A program made the translations under genes and the position numbers. This document shows, piece by piece, positions 27,553 to 37,141 of a stretch of DNA of 64,000 nucleotides. The notes beneath the pieces were generated by a model that saw only the letters and a list, made by a program, of their open reading frames with translations, did no database searches and was not told where the DNA came from. The stretch is from positions 1 through 64,000 of the forward strand of contig CAWJBC010000017.1 of the NCBI GenBank assembly GCA_963840975.1. The letters are read 5' to 3'. The stretch is from JAADJA01 sp963840975. GTDB taxonomy: Bacteria; Bacteroidota; Bacteroidia; Bacteroidales; JAADJA01. Position 1 is the stretch's first letter; each line of letters opens with the position of its first letter.

Positions 27553-28901
27553 TTTATTAGTTCATCCAGGGTAATTTCGATCTGTTCACCAGTAGCCATT
27601 TCCTTAACGGTCATTTTTCCTGAATTCATTTCATTTTCACCTATAAGTACCACATAAGGTATGTTTTTGTTATTGGCATAACTCATTTGTTTTTTGAGTT
27701 TGGCTGAATCGGGAAATAGTTCAGTGTTTATTCCGGCAATACGCAATTTATTGACAAGAGGCAGGCAGTATTTCTGTTCTTTATCGCCAAAGTTCACAAA
27801 CATAACCTGAGTGGTGGCTTGTGTTTCAGTAGGAAAAAGGTTGAGTTCGAGCATCACATCGTAAATGCGGTCGGCACCGAAAGAAACACCGACTCCCGAA
27901 ACTCCGGATAAACCGAAAATGCCCGTAAGGTCATCGTATCTTCCGCCACCGCAAATACTTCCCATTTTTACATCCTGCGCCACGACTTCGAAAATAGCCC
28001 CCGTATAATAATTCAATCCGCGGGCAAGGGTCAAATCAAATTCGACATGAGCGTCCAGTTCAAGGTGTATGAGTTGGTCAAAAACAAAAGCGATTTCTTC
28101 TATTCCTTCTCTGCCTGAATCGGTCCCTGCTAATATTTTTCGCAGAAATTCAATTTTTTCCAGGCTGCTCCCTTTAAATTCTAACACTTGTATTAACCGG
28201 CTGATGGAATCAGGCGATAAACCAGCCAAAGCCAATTCATCCGATACTTTTTCGATCCCTATCTTTTCCAGCTTATCAATGGCGACTGTAATGGAAGTAA
28301 ATTTTTCAGTTTCGCCAAGATATGCAGCAATTCCATACAATACCTTACGATTGTTAAGTTTTATGGTGTTTTTAACGCCAAGCTTTTTAAATACGTCATT
28401 GATGATTTGAACCAATTCTATTTCGTTTAACAACGACGAACTTCCGATCACATCCACATCACACTGAAAAAATTCACGGTAACGGCCTTTCTGGGGTTTA
28501 TCTGCCCGCCAAACCGGCTGTATCTGAAAACGTTTAAAAGGAAAAGTAATGTCATTTAAGTGCTGGACGACATATCTCGCGAATGGTACAGTAAGGTCAT
28601 AGCGTAAACCCTTTTCAGAAATTATTCCTGTAATTTCATTCTGTATTGGATTTTTTAGTTTTTCACCTGGAATTTTATCCAGATAATCCCCGGAATTTAA
28701 AATCTTAAACAGCAACTTATCCCCTTCCTCACCGTACTTCCCAAGCAATGTTGAAAGATTTTCCATAGCCGGCGTTTCGATTGATTGGTATCCATACAAT
28801 TGAAAAACAGCCTTAATAGAATCGAAAATAAAATTTCTTCTCACCATCTCAATGGGTGAAAAGTCGCGGGTGCCTTTAGGAATGGAGGGTTGTTGAGCCA
28901 T
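27537..28901 (-). CDS. hisS: Histidyl-tRNA synthetase
   Basis: A class IIa synthetase of 454 aa, the normal length. Motif 1 lies around IPKGTRDFSPIEM, motif 2 around YREFFQCDVDVIG, the histidine-binding motifs are LARGLNYYTGAIFEV and SICGGGRYDDL, and the C-terminal anticodon-binding domain starts about residue 350 (VMFVNFGDKEQKYCLPLV). It lies last in a minus-strand run and has its own -7 box. Confidence 0.97.
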   Translation of the reverse strand: MAQQPSIPKGTRDFSPIEMVRRNFIFDSIKAVFQLYGYQSIETPAMENLSTLLGKYGEEGDKLLFKILNSGDYLDKIPGEKLKNPIQNEITGIISEKGLRYDLTVPFARYVVQHLNDITFPFKRFQIQPVWRADKPQKGRYREFFQCDVDVIGSSSLLNEIELVQIINDVFKKLGVKNTIKLNNRKVLYGIAAYLGETEKFTSITVAIDKLEKIGIEKVSDELALAGLSPDSISRLIQVLEFKGSSLEKIEFLRKILAGTDSGREGIEEIAFVFDQLIHLELDAHVEFDLTLARGLNYYTGAIFEVVAQDVKMGSICGGGRYDDLTGIFGLSGVSGVGVSFGADRIYDVMLELNLFPTETQATTQVMFVNFGDKEQKYCLPLVNKLRIAGINTELFPDSAKLKKQMSYANNKNIPYVVLIGENEMNSGKMTVKEMATGEQIEITLDELIKKITG

Positions 28902-28935
28902 TTACTTTAAATAATTATCAATTTACTGAATCCTG

Positions 28936-28943
28936 CAAAGGTA
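28936..28943 (-). promoter_or_regulatory. -7 box of hisS
   Basis: TACCTTTG on the minus strand, 34 nt before the hisS ATG, in the gap between hisS and the wbuC-like gene. No upstream TTTG at standard spacing. Confidence 0.4.
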
Positions 28944-28957
28944 AAAGATTTTAATGT

Positions 28958-29437
28958 TCAGGATTTTTTGACGTTACAGTCGAGCAGAATTTTATTTATA
29001 AACTCTCCGCACCCATCCTCACCTTCTTTTGGCGCCCAGCTTGCAAAGTGCTTATCGTCAGCTGGATCATAAGGTCCATCCTTCAGTTCATAAATAGCTG
29101 AGTCAGGTTCAAGGCAGATGATGGAGTGGTAAGTCCTTGCAGCAACTTCGGCAGCAAAATAGCCATTAGCCGGATCAAGTAACATAGAATCGGTAATATT
29201 GCCAAACTCATCAAACTCCACGGCAAGAAATTTCCCGGTAAGTGCGATGAAGACTTCCCGCTTGTCAGGGTTTTCGTGCTTGTGCGGTTGAAGATAGGTT
29301 CCGGGTTGCATCACATTCAGCAAGCGCTGAAGAGGATCAGAAGCTTCTTTGTGAAAATTGAGGTTGATCCGTTTACGTTGTGAGTTTGAAGCTTTACCCG
29401 CTAATCCGGCAATTAGATTTTGATCAATTTTAATCAT
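28958..29437 (-). CDS. WbuC-family cupin-fold metalloprotein
   Basis: A 159-aa cupin. The metal-site motif is PHKHENPDKREVF (His52, His54, Glu61) with a later histidine in RTYHSIICLEP. WbuC proteins are usually found with O-antigen or capsule sugar genes. Here two glycosyltransferases and an Lpt permease lie upstream on the same strand, consistent with a surface polysaccharide context, but the reaction is not known. Confidence 0.8.
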   Translation of the reverse strand: MIKIDQNLIAGLAGKASNSQRKRINLNFHKEASDPLQRLLNVMQPGTYLQPHKHENPDKREVFIALTGKFLAVEFDEFGNITDSMLLDPANGYFAAEVAARTYHSIICLEPDSAIYELKDGPYDPADDKHFASWAPKEGEDGCGEFINKILLDCNVKKS

Positions 29438-29448
29438 TTGTCAATTTT

Positions 29449-29929
29449 TTAAAACAAACTCATTTGGTGATGGCTTTGTTCATGTTCCAACAACCATTTC
29501 TTCCGCCATAAGCCACCCGCATAGCCGGTAAGACTACCATCCGATCCAATCACACGGTGACAGGGAACGATGATGGAAACAGGATTTACCGCATTGGCTC
29601 CTGCCACTGCCCTAATGGATTTAATGTCACCCATTTTTCGTGCTAAATCGGCATAGCTCATCGTTTGTCCAAATTTAATCAGGAGCAGTTCGTTCCAGAC
29701 AGCTTTACGAAAACTGCTGCCATTCAGATCAAGTTGAATATTAAACTCACTGCGTGATCCATTGAAATATTCTATCAATTGGAGGCTATACTCATTCAGT
29801 TCGTCCGGAAGAAAAAGATCAGCAGTACCCATGATCAACAAAAATCAGGGAACAAAGACCCTTACCGGAATGTTCCAAACGGATGATTCCCAGGGGAGAA
29901 TTCATGTAACCAGTGATCAATGTTTCCAT
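29449..29929 (-). pseudogene. ogt: Methylated-DNA-[protein]-cysteine methyltransferase, frameshifted
   Basis: The enzyme repairs O6-alkylguanine by moving the alkyl group to its own cysteine. The open part (29841-29449) contains the helix-turn-helix and active-site motif VPCHRVIG. The N-terminal part lies upstream in another frame, starting ATG 29929 (ITGYMNSPLGIIRLEHSGKG). Deleting one base of the run at 29828-29830 gives an unbroken 159-aa protein, the usual Ogt length, with the acceptor cysteine at 123. The 130-codon open part alone would lack the N-terminal domain. It may be an intact gene with a base-calling error. Confidence 0.8.
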
Positions 29930-29941
29930 ATTTGCAATTGG

Positions 29942-30307
29942 CTACCTGATAAACCGAATGGACAAAGGATATTTAAAGTGCTCTCCGTTATTGGCTTTAA
30001 TGGATGCGATGACGATCATAACCAACTGAAAAATGCCCAAAGAGATCAAAAGCAAGAAACCCACCAATACCAAAATTAAAATAGCTGCTACTGCCATGTA
30101 AATCATCATCGAAATCTGGAAATTAAGCGCCTCCTTTCCCTGTTCATCCACAAATGGAAATTCCTGTTTTTTGATGACCCAAAGTACCAATGGACCCACA
30201 ACGAATCCGATACCCGGTAAAATGTTGTAACCCGCTAGCGCGCTTAAGTGGCAAAACATGCCCCACATGCGTTCATCCCTTTGTTTCTGGTCAATCGGAT
30301 TTTCCAT
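29942..30307 (-). CDS. DUF4870 membrane protein
   Basis: A 121-aa protein with three hydrophobic segments and the family layout: charged N-terminus (RDERMWGMFCHLSAL), a proline/glycine helix (LPGIGFVVGPLVLWVIKK), PFVDEQGKEALNFQ, then a long hydrophobic pair. Function is unknown across the family. It is packed between the ogt start (12 nt) and a 60-aa gene (5 nt). Confidence 0.85.
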   Translation of the reverse strand: MENPIDQKQRDERMWGMFCHLSALAGYNILPGIGFVVGPLVLWVIKKQEFPFVDEQGKEALNFQISMMIYMAVAAILILVLVGFLLLISLGIFQLVMIVIASIKANNGEHFKYPLSIRFIR

Positions 30308-30312
30308 TTTGA

Positions 30313-30496
30313 TTAAATTATAAAAGCATAAACTACTGCCGAAAGTAACATCAAAATCAAAGCAAATACAGTTAATCGCTGAAATAACTCACTCTTTCGT
30401 CAACGACTTCTTATTGACGGCAACGCTTTTTCCGGCTAATCCAACAATGAAAAGCAGGAAGGCGAGTCCGATCAATCCCAGTATGGCATTGTCCAT
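30313..30496 (-). pseudogene. Small two-helix membrane protein, possibly frameshifted
   Basis: The minus-strand frame from ATG 30496 encodes MDNAILGLIGLAFLLFIVGL and stops after 35 codons at 30389. The next frame continues with SELFQRLTVFALILMLLSAV to a stop at 30313. Skipping one base near 30395 joins them into a 60-aa protein with two hydrophobic helices and a basic loop (AGKSVAVNKKSLTK). The start lies 1 nt after the glycosyltransferase stop, so translation is likely coupled. Either the 35-aa single-helix form or the joined 60-aa form is real; the second hydrophobic helix ending neatly before DUF4870 favours the latter. Confidence 0.55.
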
Positions 30497-30497
30497 T

Positions 30498-31667
30498 TTA
30501 TTCAATTCCTTTGGTAATTAACCTTTCAAGCTTGCCGGTAGCCGATGCCCAGTTATAATTTCTCTGGACGAATTCAAACCCTTTTTCGGCTAACTCCTCA
30601 GCCTTTAGGGGATGGGTCAACAAGTCCACCACAATATCGGCAAATTCAAGTTCGTTGTCCCCAACCCTGATCTCCTCGCCATTTCTTGCATTGAGAGCGT
30701 TATTAGCCAATGGGGAAGTAATGGATGGGATTTTCATAGCCATTGCTTCAAGAAGTTTGTTTTGCAAACCGGTTCCGATCTGCATGGGTGCTATAAAAAG
30801 CCTTGAAGCCGCATAGTATTTCCTGATGTCGGATACCCAGCCTGTGACTTCAACTTTTTCGTTCCTGAGTTCAAGTACCTGCAAATGCGGAGTTGCACCG
30901 GCAAGAACCAGCCTGGCATCAGGTAACCGCTTATGTACAAGAGGTAATATTTTGGTGGCGAGGAAGATGGCTGCATTCACATTTGGAGGATAGCCCATAT
31001 TGCCGGTAAATAGCAGGTCGTATTTTTTTTCGGCAGGCATCGGCTTGTAATACTCAGTATCAACACCATTAATGACAACCATAATTTTTTCCTTGTCGGG
31101 ATGAGGAATGCCATCGCGATCAGGATAGGATATGATGGTTTTATTGTCAAAATCGTTGAATACGTCATGTTCATATTTGCAAAGTCTGTTGTATTCCAGC
31201 ATTAGAAGCGGTTTCATGTAAAACGGTGAAGTTCTGACCCGCCTCAAAATTCCCTGTGAAAACACATCCTGATAATCAAGTGTTTTTGGGATGGCATTTT
31301 TTCTGACATATTCCGCCACACGCACAAGTTGGCAATAAATATGATCGGGTTGTATTTCGCTGATCAACCTATCAATTTTTTTCCTGTTTGCCGGATTATA
31401 AAAGTACCCTACCTGTAAGGGTTTTCCACTTAAGAAAGCCCTGAATATATTGATAACAATAGAAAGTTTATTGAGTTTCAGAACATGGATGGATTTGCAG
31501 AATGGCTCAAGTGTTTTCCGATATTCGTCCTTTACCGGTATATCTGTAAGGGCGCAAAGATGAATTTCGTGAAATGCCGAAAGGTACTTAATCTGGTTAT
31601 ATGCCCTCAGCTTATCACCTTTCTCAAGCGGGAACGGAAATCGCGGCAACAAAACGAAAATCTTCAT
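30498..31667 (-). CDS. Glycosyltransferase, family 4 type (GT-B)
   Basis: A 389-aa protein. The N-terminus FVLLPRFPFPLEKGDKLRAY is the acceptor-side loop, and the C-terminal donor domain has FTGNMGYPPNVNAAIFL, GWVSDIRKYYAASRLFIAP and GTGLQNKLLEAMAMKIPSI, where the Glu binds the nucleotide sugar ribose/phosphate in GT4 enzymes. It belongs to the same run as the glycosyltransferase at 31712 (44-bp gap) and the lptF-like gene, suggesting work on a surface glycan or lipopolysaccharide. Confidence 0.88.
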   Translation of the reverse strand: MKIFVLLPRFPFPLEKGDKLRAYNQIKYLSAFHEIHLCALTDIPVKDEYRKTLEPFCKSIHVLKLNKLSIVINIFRAFLSGKPLQVGYFYNPANRKKIDRLISEIQPDHIYCQLVRVAEYVRKNAIPKTLDYQDVFSQGILRRVRTSPFYMKPLLMLEYNRLCKYEHDVFNDFDNKTIISYPDRDGIPHPDKEKIMVVINGVDTEYYKPMPAEKKYDLLFTGNMGYPPNVNAAIFLATKILPLVHKRLPDARLVLAGATPHLQVLELRNEKVEVTGWVSDIRKYYAASRLFIAPMQIGTGLQNKLLEAMAMKIPSITSPLANNALNARNGEEIRVGDNELEFADIVVDLLTHPLKAEELAEKGFEFVQRNYNWASATGKLERLITKGIE

Positions 31668-31711
31668 AATACACCCTATTGTCCTGCAATAAATACCGGG
31701 TCAAATATAGA

Positions 31712-32914
31712 TTATTTTTCTAAAATTTCTTTATAAAAGCCTTCGAGCCTTTTGATAATTTGCGGCATGTTGTGCTTTTCTTCGATCAGTTTTCGGGCAT
31801 TCGTTCCCAACCGTTTACATTCTCCCTGGCTTTCGACGCATTTTTTTATGGCTGCCAGAAATTCCTCGGGTGTATTGGCGATAAGCAGATGCTCATCAGC
31901 CTGATATTCGATTCCTTCAGCTCCAATATCACTCGAAATAATTGCTTTTCCCAAAGCCATCCCCTCCACTATTTTTACCCTGATGCCGCTTCCTGAAAAA
32001 AGAGGAACTACCATTATTGCCTTCGATTGCATAAATTCAATAGCGTTGGGCACTTCACCCAAAACCACCACATTGGGCAGGTTTAATTGGGTTAACCAGT
32101 CAGGCATAAGGCGTCCGGCAAGATAAAACTTAAGATCGGGGAATACCTGGTGAATCATTGCCCAGCAATTATCAAGGAACCAGCGTATCCCTTCCTCATT
32201 CGGAATCCAGTTCATAGCTCCCAGGTGGAACAACGAAGGAAACTCAAACCCCGAGGGCTTTACTTCATAATTTCTAACATCCACACCGAAAGGAACATTC
32301 AGTATGGGTACATTAGGTCGGACTTGTTTGAAATATGCGGCATCAATATGGCTTACCGTGGTTACTCCATCAAAAAGAGGCAATGAGGACAACTCAAAGT
32401 TCATCAGTTTATGGGTAAGATAAGACAAGTACAATTTCTTTAAAGGATTTTTAGTGTTAGTAGTTATCCTTTCCCAGATCAAATGTTCAATGTTATGGGA
32501 GCGAAAGACAATTTTTGCGCCCGAATGCTTTCGTATCACCGGCTGATAAATTGCCATAGGAAGGTATTCCACCTGTACGATGTCATAATCTTCATTTTTT
32601 AAAATCTCGACCAGTCTTTTTTCAAATTCAAAAGAATAAAAACGAACGACATGATACGATTTTTTTGAGAAGAGATTGAGGAAAGCTTCAAAAGGCTTGA
32701 TCGAAAGATCCTTTTTGATCAGTTCCAGACCGGTGGAGACAACAAAACTTTCAGGTATATCCGACGGGTTGATGAAGGATTTATTGGTGTTAAATGCCAG
32801 TACTTTTACGTGATGACCGGCATCCAACATTCCTTTGATAAAAACATACATCCCCAACGATCCGCCTTCATTGGGCGGGTAAGGCGACTTATTACAAACG
32901 TACAGAATTTTCAT
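31712..32914 (-). CDS. Glycosyltransferase, family 4 type (GT-B)
   Basis: A 400-aa protein with the same fold as the gene at 30498. The N-terminal loop is SPYPPNEGGSLGMYVFIKGM, and the C-terminal donor domain has HLGAMNWIPNEEGIRWFL and GSGIRVKIVEGMALGKAII. The start codon overlaps the stop of the lptF-like gene by 4 bp, indicating translational coupling. The two transferases are distant paralogues and may add successive sugars. Confidence 0.88.
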   Translation of the reverse strand: MKILYVCNKSPYPPNEGGSLGMYVFIKGMLDAGHHVKVLAFNTNKSFINPSDIPESFVVSTGLELIKKDLSIKPFEAFLNLFSKKSYHVVRFYSFEFEKRLVEILKNEDYDIVQVEYLPMAIYQPVIRKHSGAKIVFRSHNIEHLIWERITTNTKNPLKKLYLSYLTHKLMNFELSSLPLFDGVTTVSHIDAAYFKQVRPNVPILNVPFGVDVRNYEVKPSGFEFPSLFHLGAMNWIPNEEGIRWFLDNCWAMIHQVFPDLKFYLAGRLMPDWLTQLNLPNVVVLGEVPNAIEFMQSKAIMVVPLFSGSGIRVKIVEGMALGKAIISSDIGAEGIEYQADEHLLIANTPEEFLAAIKKCVESQGECKRLGTNARKLIEEKHNMPQIIKRLEGFYKEILEK

Positions 32915-34341
32915 CGGTTGGTCCGTGTTTTAAAAAACTTTCCAAAAAATTTCCTCCAGCCGTCAGAATCCAGGAGAGGTGAATCGGTTGTGGCTTTGAA
33001 AGTCAGAAAAATACCCAGGGGCAACAGGATAAAAGGCGCAATCCACATTCCTGTATTGGCATCCAGCACACCTGACTTTACCGCCTTTTCACCGATGATG
33101 GACAAAATATGAAACAGAACAAAAAATAAAACAGAAACTACTACCGGTAATCCCAATCCTCCACGCCGGATGATGGCACCCAAAGGAGCGCCAATGAAAA
33201 ATAAGACAAAACAAGCCACCGACAGGGTAAATTTCCGGTGATATTCAGCATGGTGTTTATAAATCAACCTGACTTTGCTTTCCTGATCATTCATTTGATT
33301 CAGAATGTTCTGCCTGGCTTTTCGCAAGGCATTCTGGGCATTATCAATCAATTCGTTTCTTTTACTTTCATCATAATCTGCCAAAAGGTTACTGACGTAT
33401 GGTTTATCAAATGTAAGAATTGCGAGTCTGGCTGAATCAAGCTGATTGTAAAAATAAAATTCCTGGATTGTTGATTTTCTCATTCTCTCCTGTCCTTCAA
33501 AAAGCCTGGAAACGAGTGAATCGTCAGCCTTTTTCAATTGCCGGAGGTTGAGCATGGAATAATTGCTTTTAAAAAGTTCTTCGTTGGTACGGGTCATTTC
33601 AAAATTCATCAGGTCAAAACTCCTGATCTCTTCCCGAAATTTTGTCCGCTGATGCTGCCTTTGATACCTGTACTGCCTTTGGTCGGTTCGTTCAAGATAA
33701 TTGTAGCCGCTATACAAAGTAAAGACAAGCACCGAACCGCCATCGGTCAGCGCCATCCTTCCTGAATCAGCAACTGTAACATTGGTATTTCCTTTTTTAT
33801 CCGTATGATCATAGATTAAAATGTTCCGAATGGTTTTGTCATCTTTTTCCTTTTTCCCGACCCTTATGGAATATCCCTCCATGCCGTTATAAAAAATACC
33901 TTCTTTAATGTCGAGTGCTAATTTTTGTTCCCTTACATCATGCAAAAGAGATTTGAATTTTAAGTTGGCTATGGGAAGTACATTATTGGAAAAATAAAAA
34001 GCCACAACACTGATGATAACAGACACTACAACCAGCGGCATCATGATCCGCCTGAGCGATATCCCCGAAGCCTTCATCGCCACCAATTCATAATTCTCAC
34101 CCAGATTTCCAAAGGTCATTAGGGAAGACAACAAAATAGCCAGAGGTAAAGCAAGGGGCACAAAGGTTGAGGAGGCATAAAACAATAGTTTGGCAATGAT
34201 GTACCATTCGAGACCCTTGCCCACCAAATCATCAATGTATCTCCACAAAAACTGCATCAGTATGACGAACAGTGTGATGAAGAAGGTCATGATAAACGGA
34301 CCCAGATAAGACTTAATAACCAGCCAATATATTTTTTTCAC
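32911..34341 (-). CDS. LptF/LptG-family permease
   Basis: A 476-aa inner-membrane subunit of the lipopolysaccharide export ABC transporter. It has the family pattern: three N-terminal helices (YLGPFIMTFFITLFVILMQF), a long periplasmic beta-jellyroll region (about 110-330), then three C-terminal helices (FFIGAPLGAIIRRGGLGLPV). Bacteroidota often keep LptF and LptG apart, and this sequence alone does not say which it is. The start is GTG at 34341, preceded directly by GGAGG, one of the few Shine-Dalgarno-like sites in the window. It heads a tightly packed operon with two glycosyltransferases. Confidence 0.88.
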   Translation of the reverse strand: MKKIYWLVIKSYLGPFIMTFFITLFVILMQFLWRYIDDLVGKGLEWYIIAKLLFYASSTFVPLALPLAILLSSLMTFGNLGENYELVAMKASGISLRRIMMPLVVVSVIISVVAFYFSNNVLPIANLKFKSLLHDVREQKLALDIKEGIFYNGMEGYSIRVGKKEKDDKTIRNILIYDHTDKKGNTNVTVADSGRMALTDGGSVLVFTLYSGYNYLERTDQRQYRYQRQHQRTKFREEIRSFDLMNFEMTRTNEELFKSNYSMLNLRQLKKADDSLVSRLFEGQERMRKSTIQEFYFYNQLDSARLAILTFDKPYVSNLLADYDESKRNELIDNAQNALRKARQNILNQMNDQESKVRLIYKHHAEYHRKFTLSVACFVLFFIGAPLGAIIRRGGLGLPVVVSVLFFVLFHILSIIGEKAVKSGVLDANTGMWIAPFILLPLGIFLTFKATTDSPLLDSDGWRKFFGKFFKTRTNR

Positions 34342-34366
34342 CTCCAGTTACTTATTATGAATGTGG

Positions 34367-34374
34367 CAAATATA
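34367..34374 (-). promoter_or_regulatory. -7 box of the lptF-like operon
   Basis: TATATTTG on the minus strand, 25 nt before the GTG start. A TTG lies 16 nt further upstream, one base short of the usual range. Confidence 0.45.
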
Positions 34375-34543
34375 ATGGTTTCATCAACATCAATTGTAAG
34401 TTTGAAATATTGATAACCGGAAATGTGAATCCATATTGTCGGATACAGGATACTTTACTATCAAATTATATAGTTCTTGTAGCGAAGATAAAGCTAGAAT
34501 ACCCACTACCCATACAAATTATACAGGAGGCTGCGTTCCGTTT

Positions 34544-35611
34544 TTATTCTTCCTTAGAATTATCAATATGGTTAATAATTCTGTACTTTTCCTGTCTCAT
34601 TTTCCACCTTTCGCGTGCATATTGTTGCATATCTGTAATCGTGTCTTTTTCATCAACAATTTCCAACCCTAATAAAGATTCAATAATATCTTCCATTGTT
34701 ACAATGCCATCCATACCACCATATTCATCAATTACGACAGCAATATGTTCTTTTTTTTCTAACAGCAACTCCCAAACTCCCAATAATGGTTTTGAATCAG
34801 GAACAAATACTATATTTCTTTTTATGTCTTTAAGTTTAAGATCTCTCACATCTTCAGCAAGTTTTTCATACGCTGTTTGACGAAAAACATATCCAGTTAT
34901 ATGTTCGTCATTTTCTGAATATATTGGGATTCGGGAAAAGCGAAGGAAATTCTTGTTTTCTAAAAAGTCATTCAAATCCATATTTTCATCTGCAACTGAA
35001 ACCACCACTCTTGGTGTCATCACCTCGTAAGTTTTTATACTTTTGAGGCGAATGAGGTTCTGTATAATCTTGTTCTCTTTTTCACCAAAAACGCCTTCTT
35101 CTGTTCCAATATTAGCCAGGGCAGATATTTCTTCTCTGCTTGTAGTCTGCTCGTTCGAATTGCTCGAAAACATTTTTGTTAAATATGATGAAGCTATTAC
35201 AAGTGGATAAAGAATAAAAATCATAAAACGAATAATTACGCCTGAAATCATCGCCAATTTTCTCCAAAATCGAGCGCCGATGGTTTTTGGAATTATCTCA
35301 GTAAAAACGAGGATAAGAAGGGTGAGTATCGCAGAAACGATTCCAAAATAGGCATCTCCAAAAACGATTGTAGCTTGAGCTCCAACACCTGCAGCCCCAA
35401 CGGTATGAGCAACCGTATTCATTGACAGTATGGCTGACAATGGTTGATCAATATTTTGTTTCAACTTAATCATATATTTGGCGCCACTTTTCCCCTGCTC
35501 CTCTTTAACCTTCAGGAAAGATAAAGGTGTTGACAGCAATACAGCTTCCATTATAGAACAAACAAAAGAAACAACCAATGCAATAAACAAATAAATAAAT
35601 AAAAGTGTCAT
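34544..35611 (-). CDS. CNNM/DUF21 transporter-like protein with CBS pair
   Basis: 355 aa. The N-terminal 150 residues form a DUF21 membrane domain with three to four helices (SFVCSIMEAVLLSTPLSFL, FTEIIPKTIGARFW), followed by two CBS domains (about 190-315; VMTPRVVVSV, EYGGMDGIVTMEDIIESLLG). The CorC/HlyC domain that often ends this family is absent; the protein stops about 40 residues after the second CBS. Relatives are implicated in Mg2+ or Na+ efflux; the older name hemolysin is misleading. Monocistronic by spacing. Confidence 0.9.
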   Translation of the reverse strand: MTLLFIYLFIALVVSFVCSIMEAVLLSTPLSFLKVKEEQGKSGAKYMIKLKQNIDQPLSAILSMNTVAHTVGAAGVGAQATIVFGDAYFGIVSAILTLLILVFTEIIPKTIGARFWRKLAMISGVIIRFMIFILYPLVIASSYLTKMFSSNSNEQTTSREEISALANIGTEEGVFGEKENKIIQNLIRLKSIKTYEVMTPRVVVSVADENMDLNDFLENKNFLRFSRIPIYSENDEHITGYVFRQTAYEKLAEDVRDLKLKDIKRNIVFVPDSKPLLGVWELLLEKKEHIAVVIDEYGGMDGIVTMEDIIESLLGLEIVDEKDTITDMQQYARERWKMRQEKYRIINHIDNSKEE

Positions 35612-35629
35612 TCGCTTTTTATTATTTTA

Positions 35630-35637
35630 CAAAAGTA
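35630..35637 (-). promoter_or_regulatory. -7 box of the CNNM gene
   Basis: TACTTTTG on the minus strand, 18 nt before the ATG at 35611. Confidence 0.4.
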
Positions 35638-35761
35638 ATTATTTTGTTAGGGATCAGGCAGTTTCTTAAATTGCCACCAAATGGGCTAAAAACGATAGTT
35701 CCCATTAAAACCATATTCATTCAGATTTTTTAATAAAACCAGGACCAACCCAATTTTATGC

Positions 35762-35769
35762 TAAATTTG
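35762..35769 (+). promoter_or_regulatory. -7 box of the gene at 35784
   Basis: TAAATTTG, 14 nt before the ATG at 35784; no upstream element was found at standard spacing. Confidence 0.4.
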
Positions 35770-35783
35770 CGCATACTGTTTGC

Positions 35784-36974
35784 ATGAAGCTAATAGAAGT
35801 CAATAACAGGCGCAAGGCTGCGGATTTTATCAGGGTGGCTCATATCATTTACCGGAATGATAAAAACTGGATTTGTCCTTTGGATAAAATAATAAATTCT
35901 ATATTCAATCCACAAAAAAACAACTATTTTGAAGATGGGGAAGCCATCCGTTGGGTTTTACAGGACGCCAATGGAAAACTGATTGGAAGGGTTGCTGCAT
36001 TTTATAATAGTTCCAAAGCGAAAAAGTACCAGCCACCAACCGGAGGTCTTGGTTTTTTTGAGTGTATCAACAACCGGGAAGCTGCTTTTATTCTCTTTGA
36101 TGCCTGTGCCCGATGGCTGGAATCAAAAGGCATGGGCGCCATGGATGGACCGGTGAACTTCGGTGAAAATGATAATTATTGGGGATTGCTGGTGGAAGGA
36201 TTTATGCCACCGGCATTTGGTATGAATTACAATCCGCCTTACTATAGGGAGCTTTTTGAATCTTATGGCTTTGAGCCATTTTTTGAACAGGAATCACGGC
36301 ATCTTGACCTTACCAAACCCTTTCCTGACCGATTCTGGAAAATTGCAGAATGGGTGATGCGAAAACCCGGTTATACCTTCGAACACATCAGGGAAAAAAA
36401 ATTTGAAAAATATGCTGCCGACCTTGCAAGCATTTATAATTCAGCCTGGGTTTACCACGAACATTTTTCGCCCCTGAATATTGCAAAAGTTAAAAAGGGT
36501 TTTGAAGAAACCAAGTTTTTTCTGATCGAAGATTTTATCTGGTTTATTTATCATGATAACAAACCCATTGCTTTTATAATTATGTTTCCTGATGTAAACC
36601 AGCTTCTCAGACATTTTAAAGGTAAACTGCATGTCTGGAATAGGATAAAGTTTTGGTGGCTAAAGAACAGTAAAAGGATCAACCGGTCGAGGGTAACGAT
36701 TATGGGAGTAGACCCAGAATTTCAGGGGTTGGGATTGGAATCGGTATTATTCTGGCATTTACGAAAACCTCTTTTTGAAAAAAGGCCTCATTACAAAGAG
36801 CTTGAGATTTCCTGGGTTGGTGATTTCAATCCGAAAATGAAGGCAACACTTGAAGCATTGGGTTCTGATCCCGGGAAAAAACACATTACTTACCGCAAAA
36901 TATTTGGAAGCAGTGCCGTTCATCAAAAGGCAACAGAGATACCCGAGATCAGAAAAAAAATCATGAATGTGTAA
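35784..36974 (+). CDS. GNAT-fold protein of unknown substrate
   Basis: A 396-aa cytoplasmic protein of a family common in Bacteroidota. The N-terminal part has LIGRVAAFYNSSKAKKY and GFFECINNREAAFILFDAC, an acetyltransferase-like arrangement, then MDGPVNFGENDNYWGLLVEG. The C-terminal half has MGVDPEFQGLGLESVLFW, which looks like a GNAT coenzyme-A loop (Q-x-x-G-L-x). Two GNAT-like modules in tandem are therefore probable. Acceptor unknown. Confidence 0.7.
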   Translation: MKLIEVNNRRKAADFIRVAHIIYRNDKNWICPLDKIINSIFNPQKNNYFEDGEAIRWVLQDANGKLIGRVAAFYNSSKAKKYQPPTGGLGFFECINNREAAFILFDACARWLESKGMGAMDGPVNFGENDNYWGLLVEGFMPPAFGMNYNPPYYRELFESYGFEPFFEQESRHLDLTKPFPDRFWKIAEWVMRKPGYTFEHIREKKFEKYAADLASIYNSAWVYHEHFSPLNIAKVKKGFEETKFFLIEDFIWFIYHDNKPIAFIIMFPDVNQLLRHFKGKLHVWNRIKFWWLKNSKRINRSRVTIMGVDPEFQGLGLESVLFWHLRKPLFEKRPHYKELEISWVGDFNPKMKATLEALGSDPGKKHITYRKIFGSSAVHQKATEIPEIRKKIMNV

Positions 36975-37089
36975 ATAAGCAATTGTTTGAAATATTTCTG
37001 ATTAAAGAAATTTTGTTTAACATATTTACCGTATCCTGATTTAAACCAGCCTTTACCTTATTTTCGCAACCGCTTATAATTTTTTTAAT

Positions 37090-37097
37090 TAAATTTG
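37090..37097 (+). promoter_or_regulatory. -7 box of the T9SS cargo gene at 37142
   Basis: TAAATTTG, 44 nt before the ATG, leaving a leader of similar length to that of the paralogue at 14923 (51 nt). Confidence 0.4.
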
Positions 37098-37141
37098 AGC
37101 GGTCAATATTTTTTAGAAATTATTCATTAAAAAACAAAACA

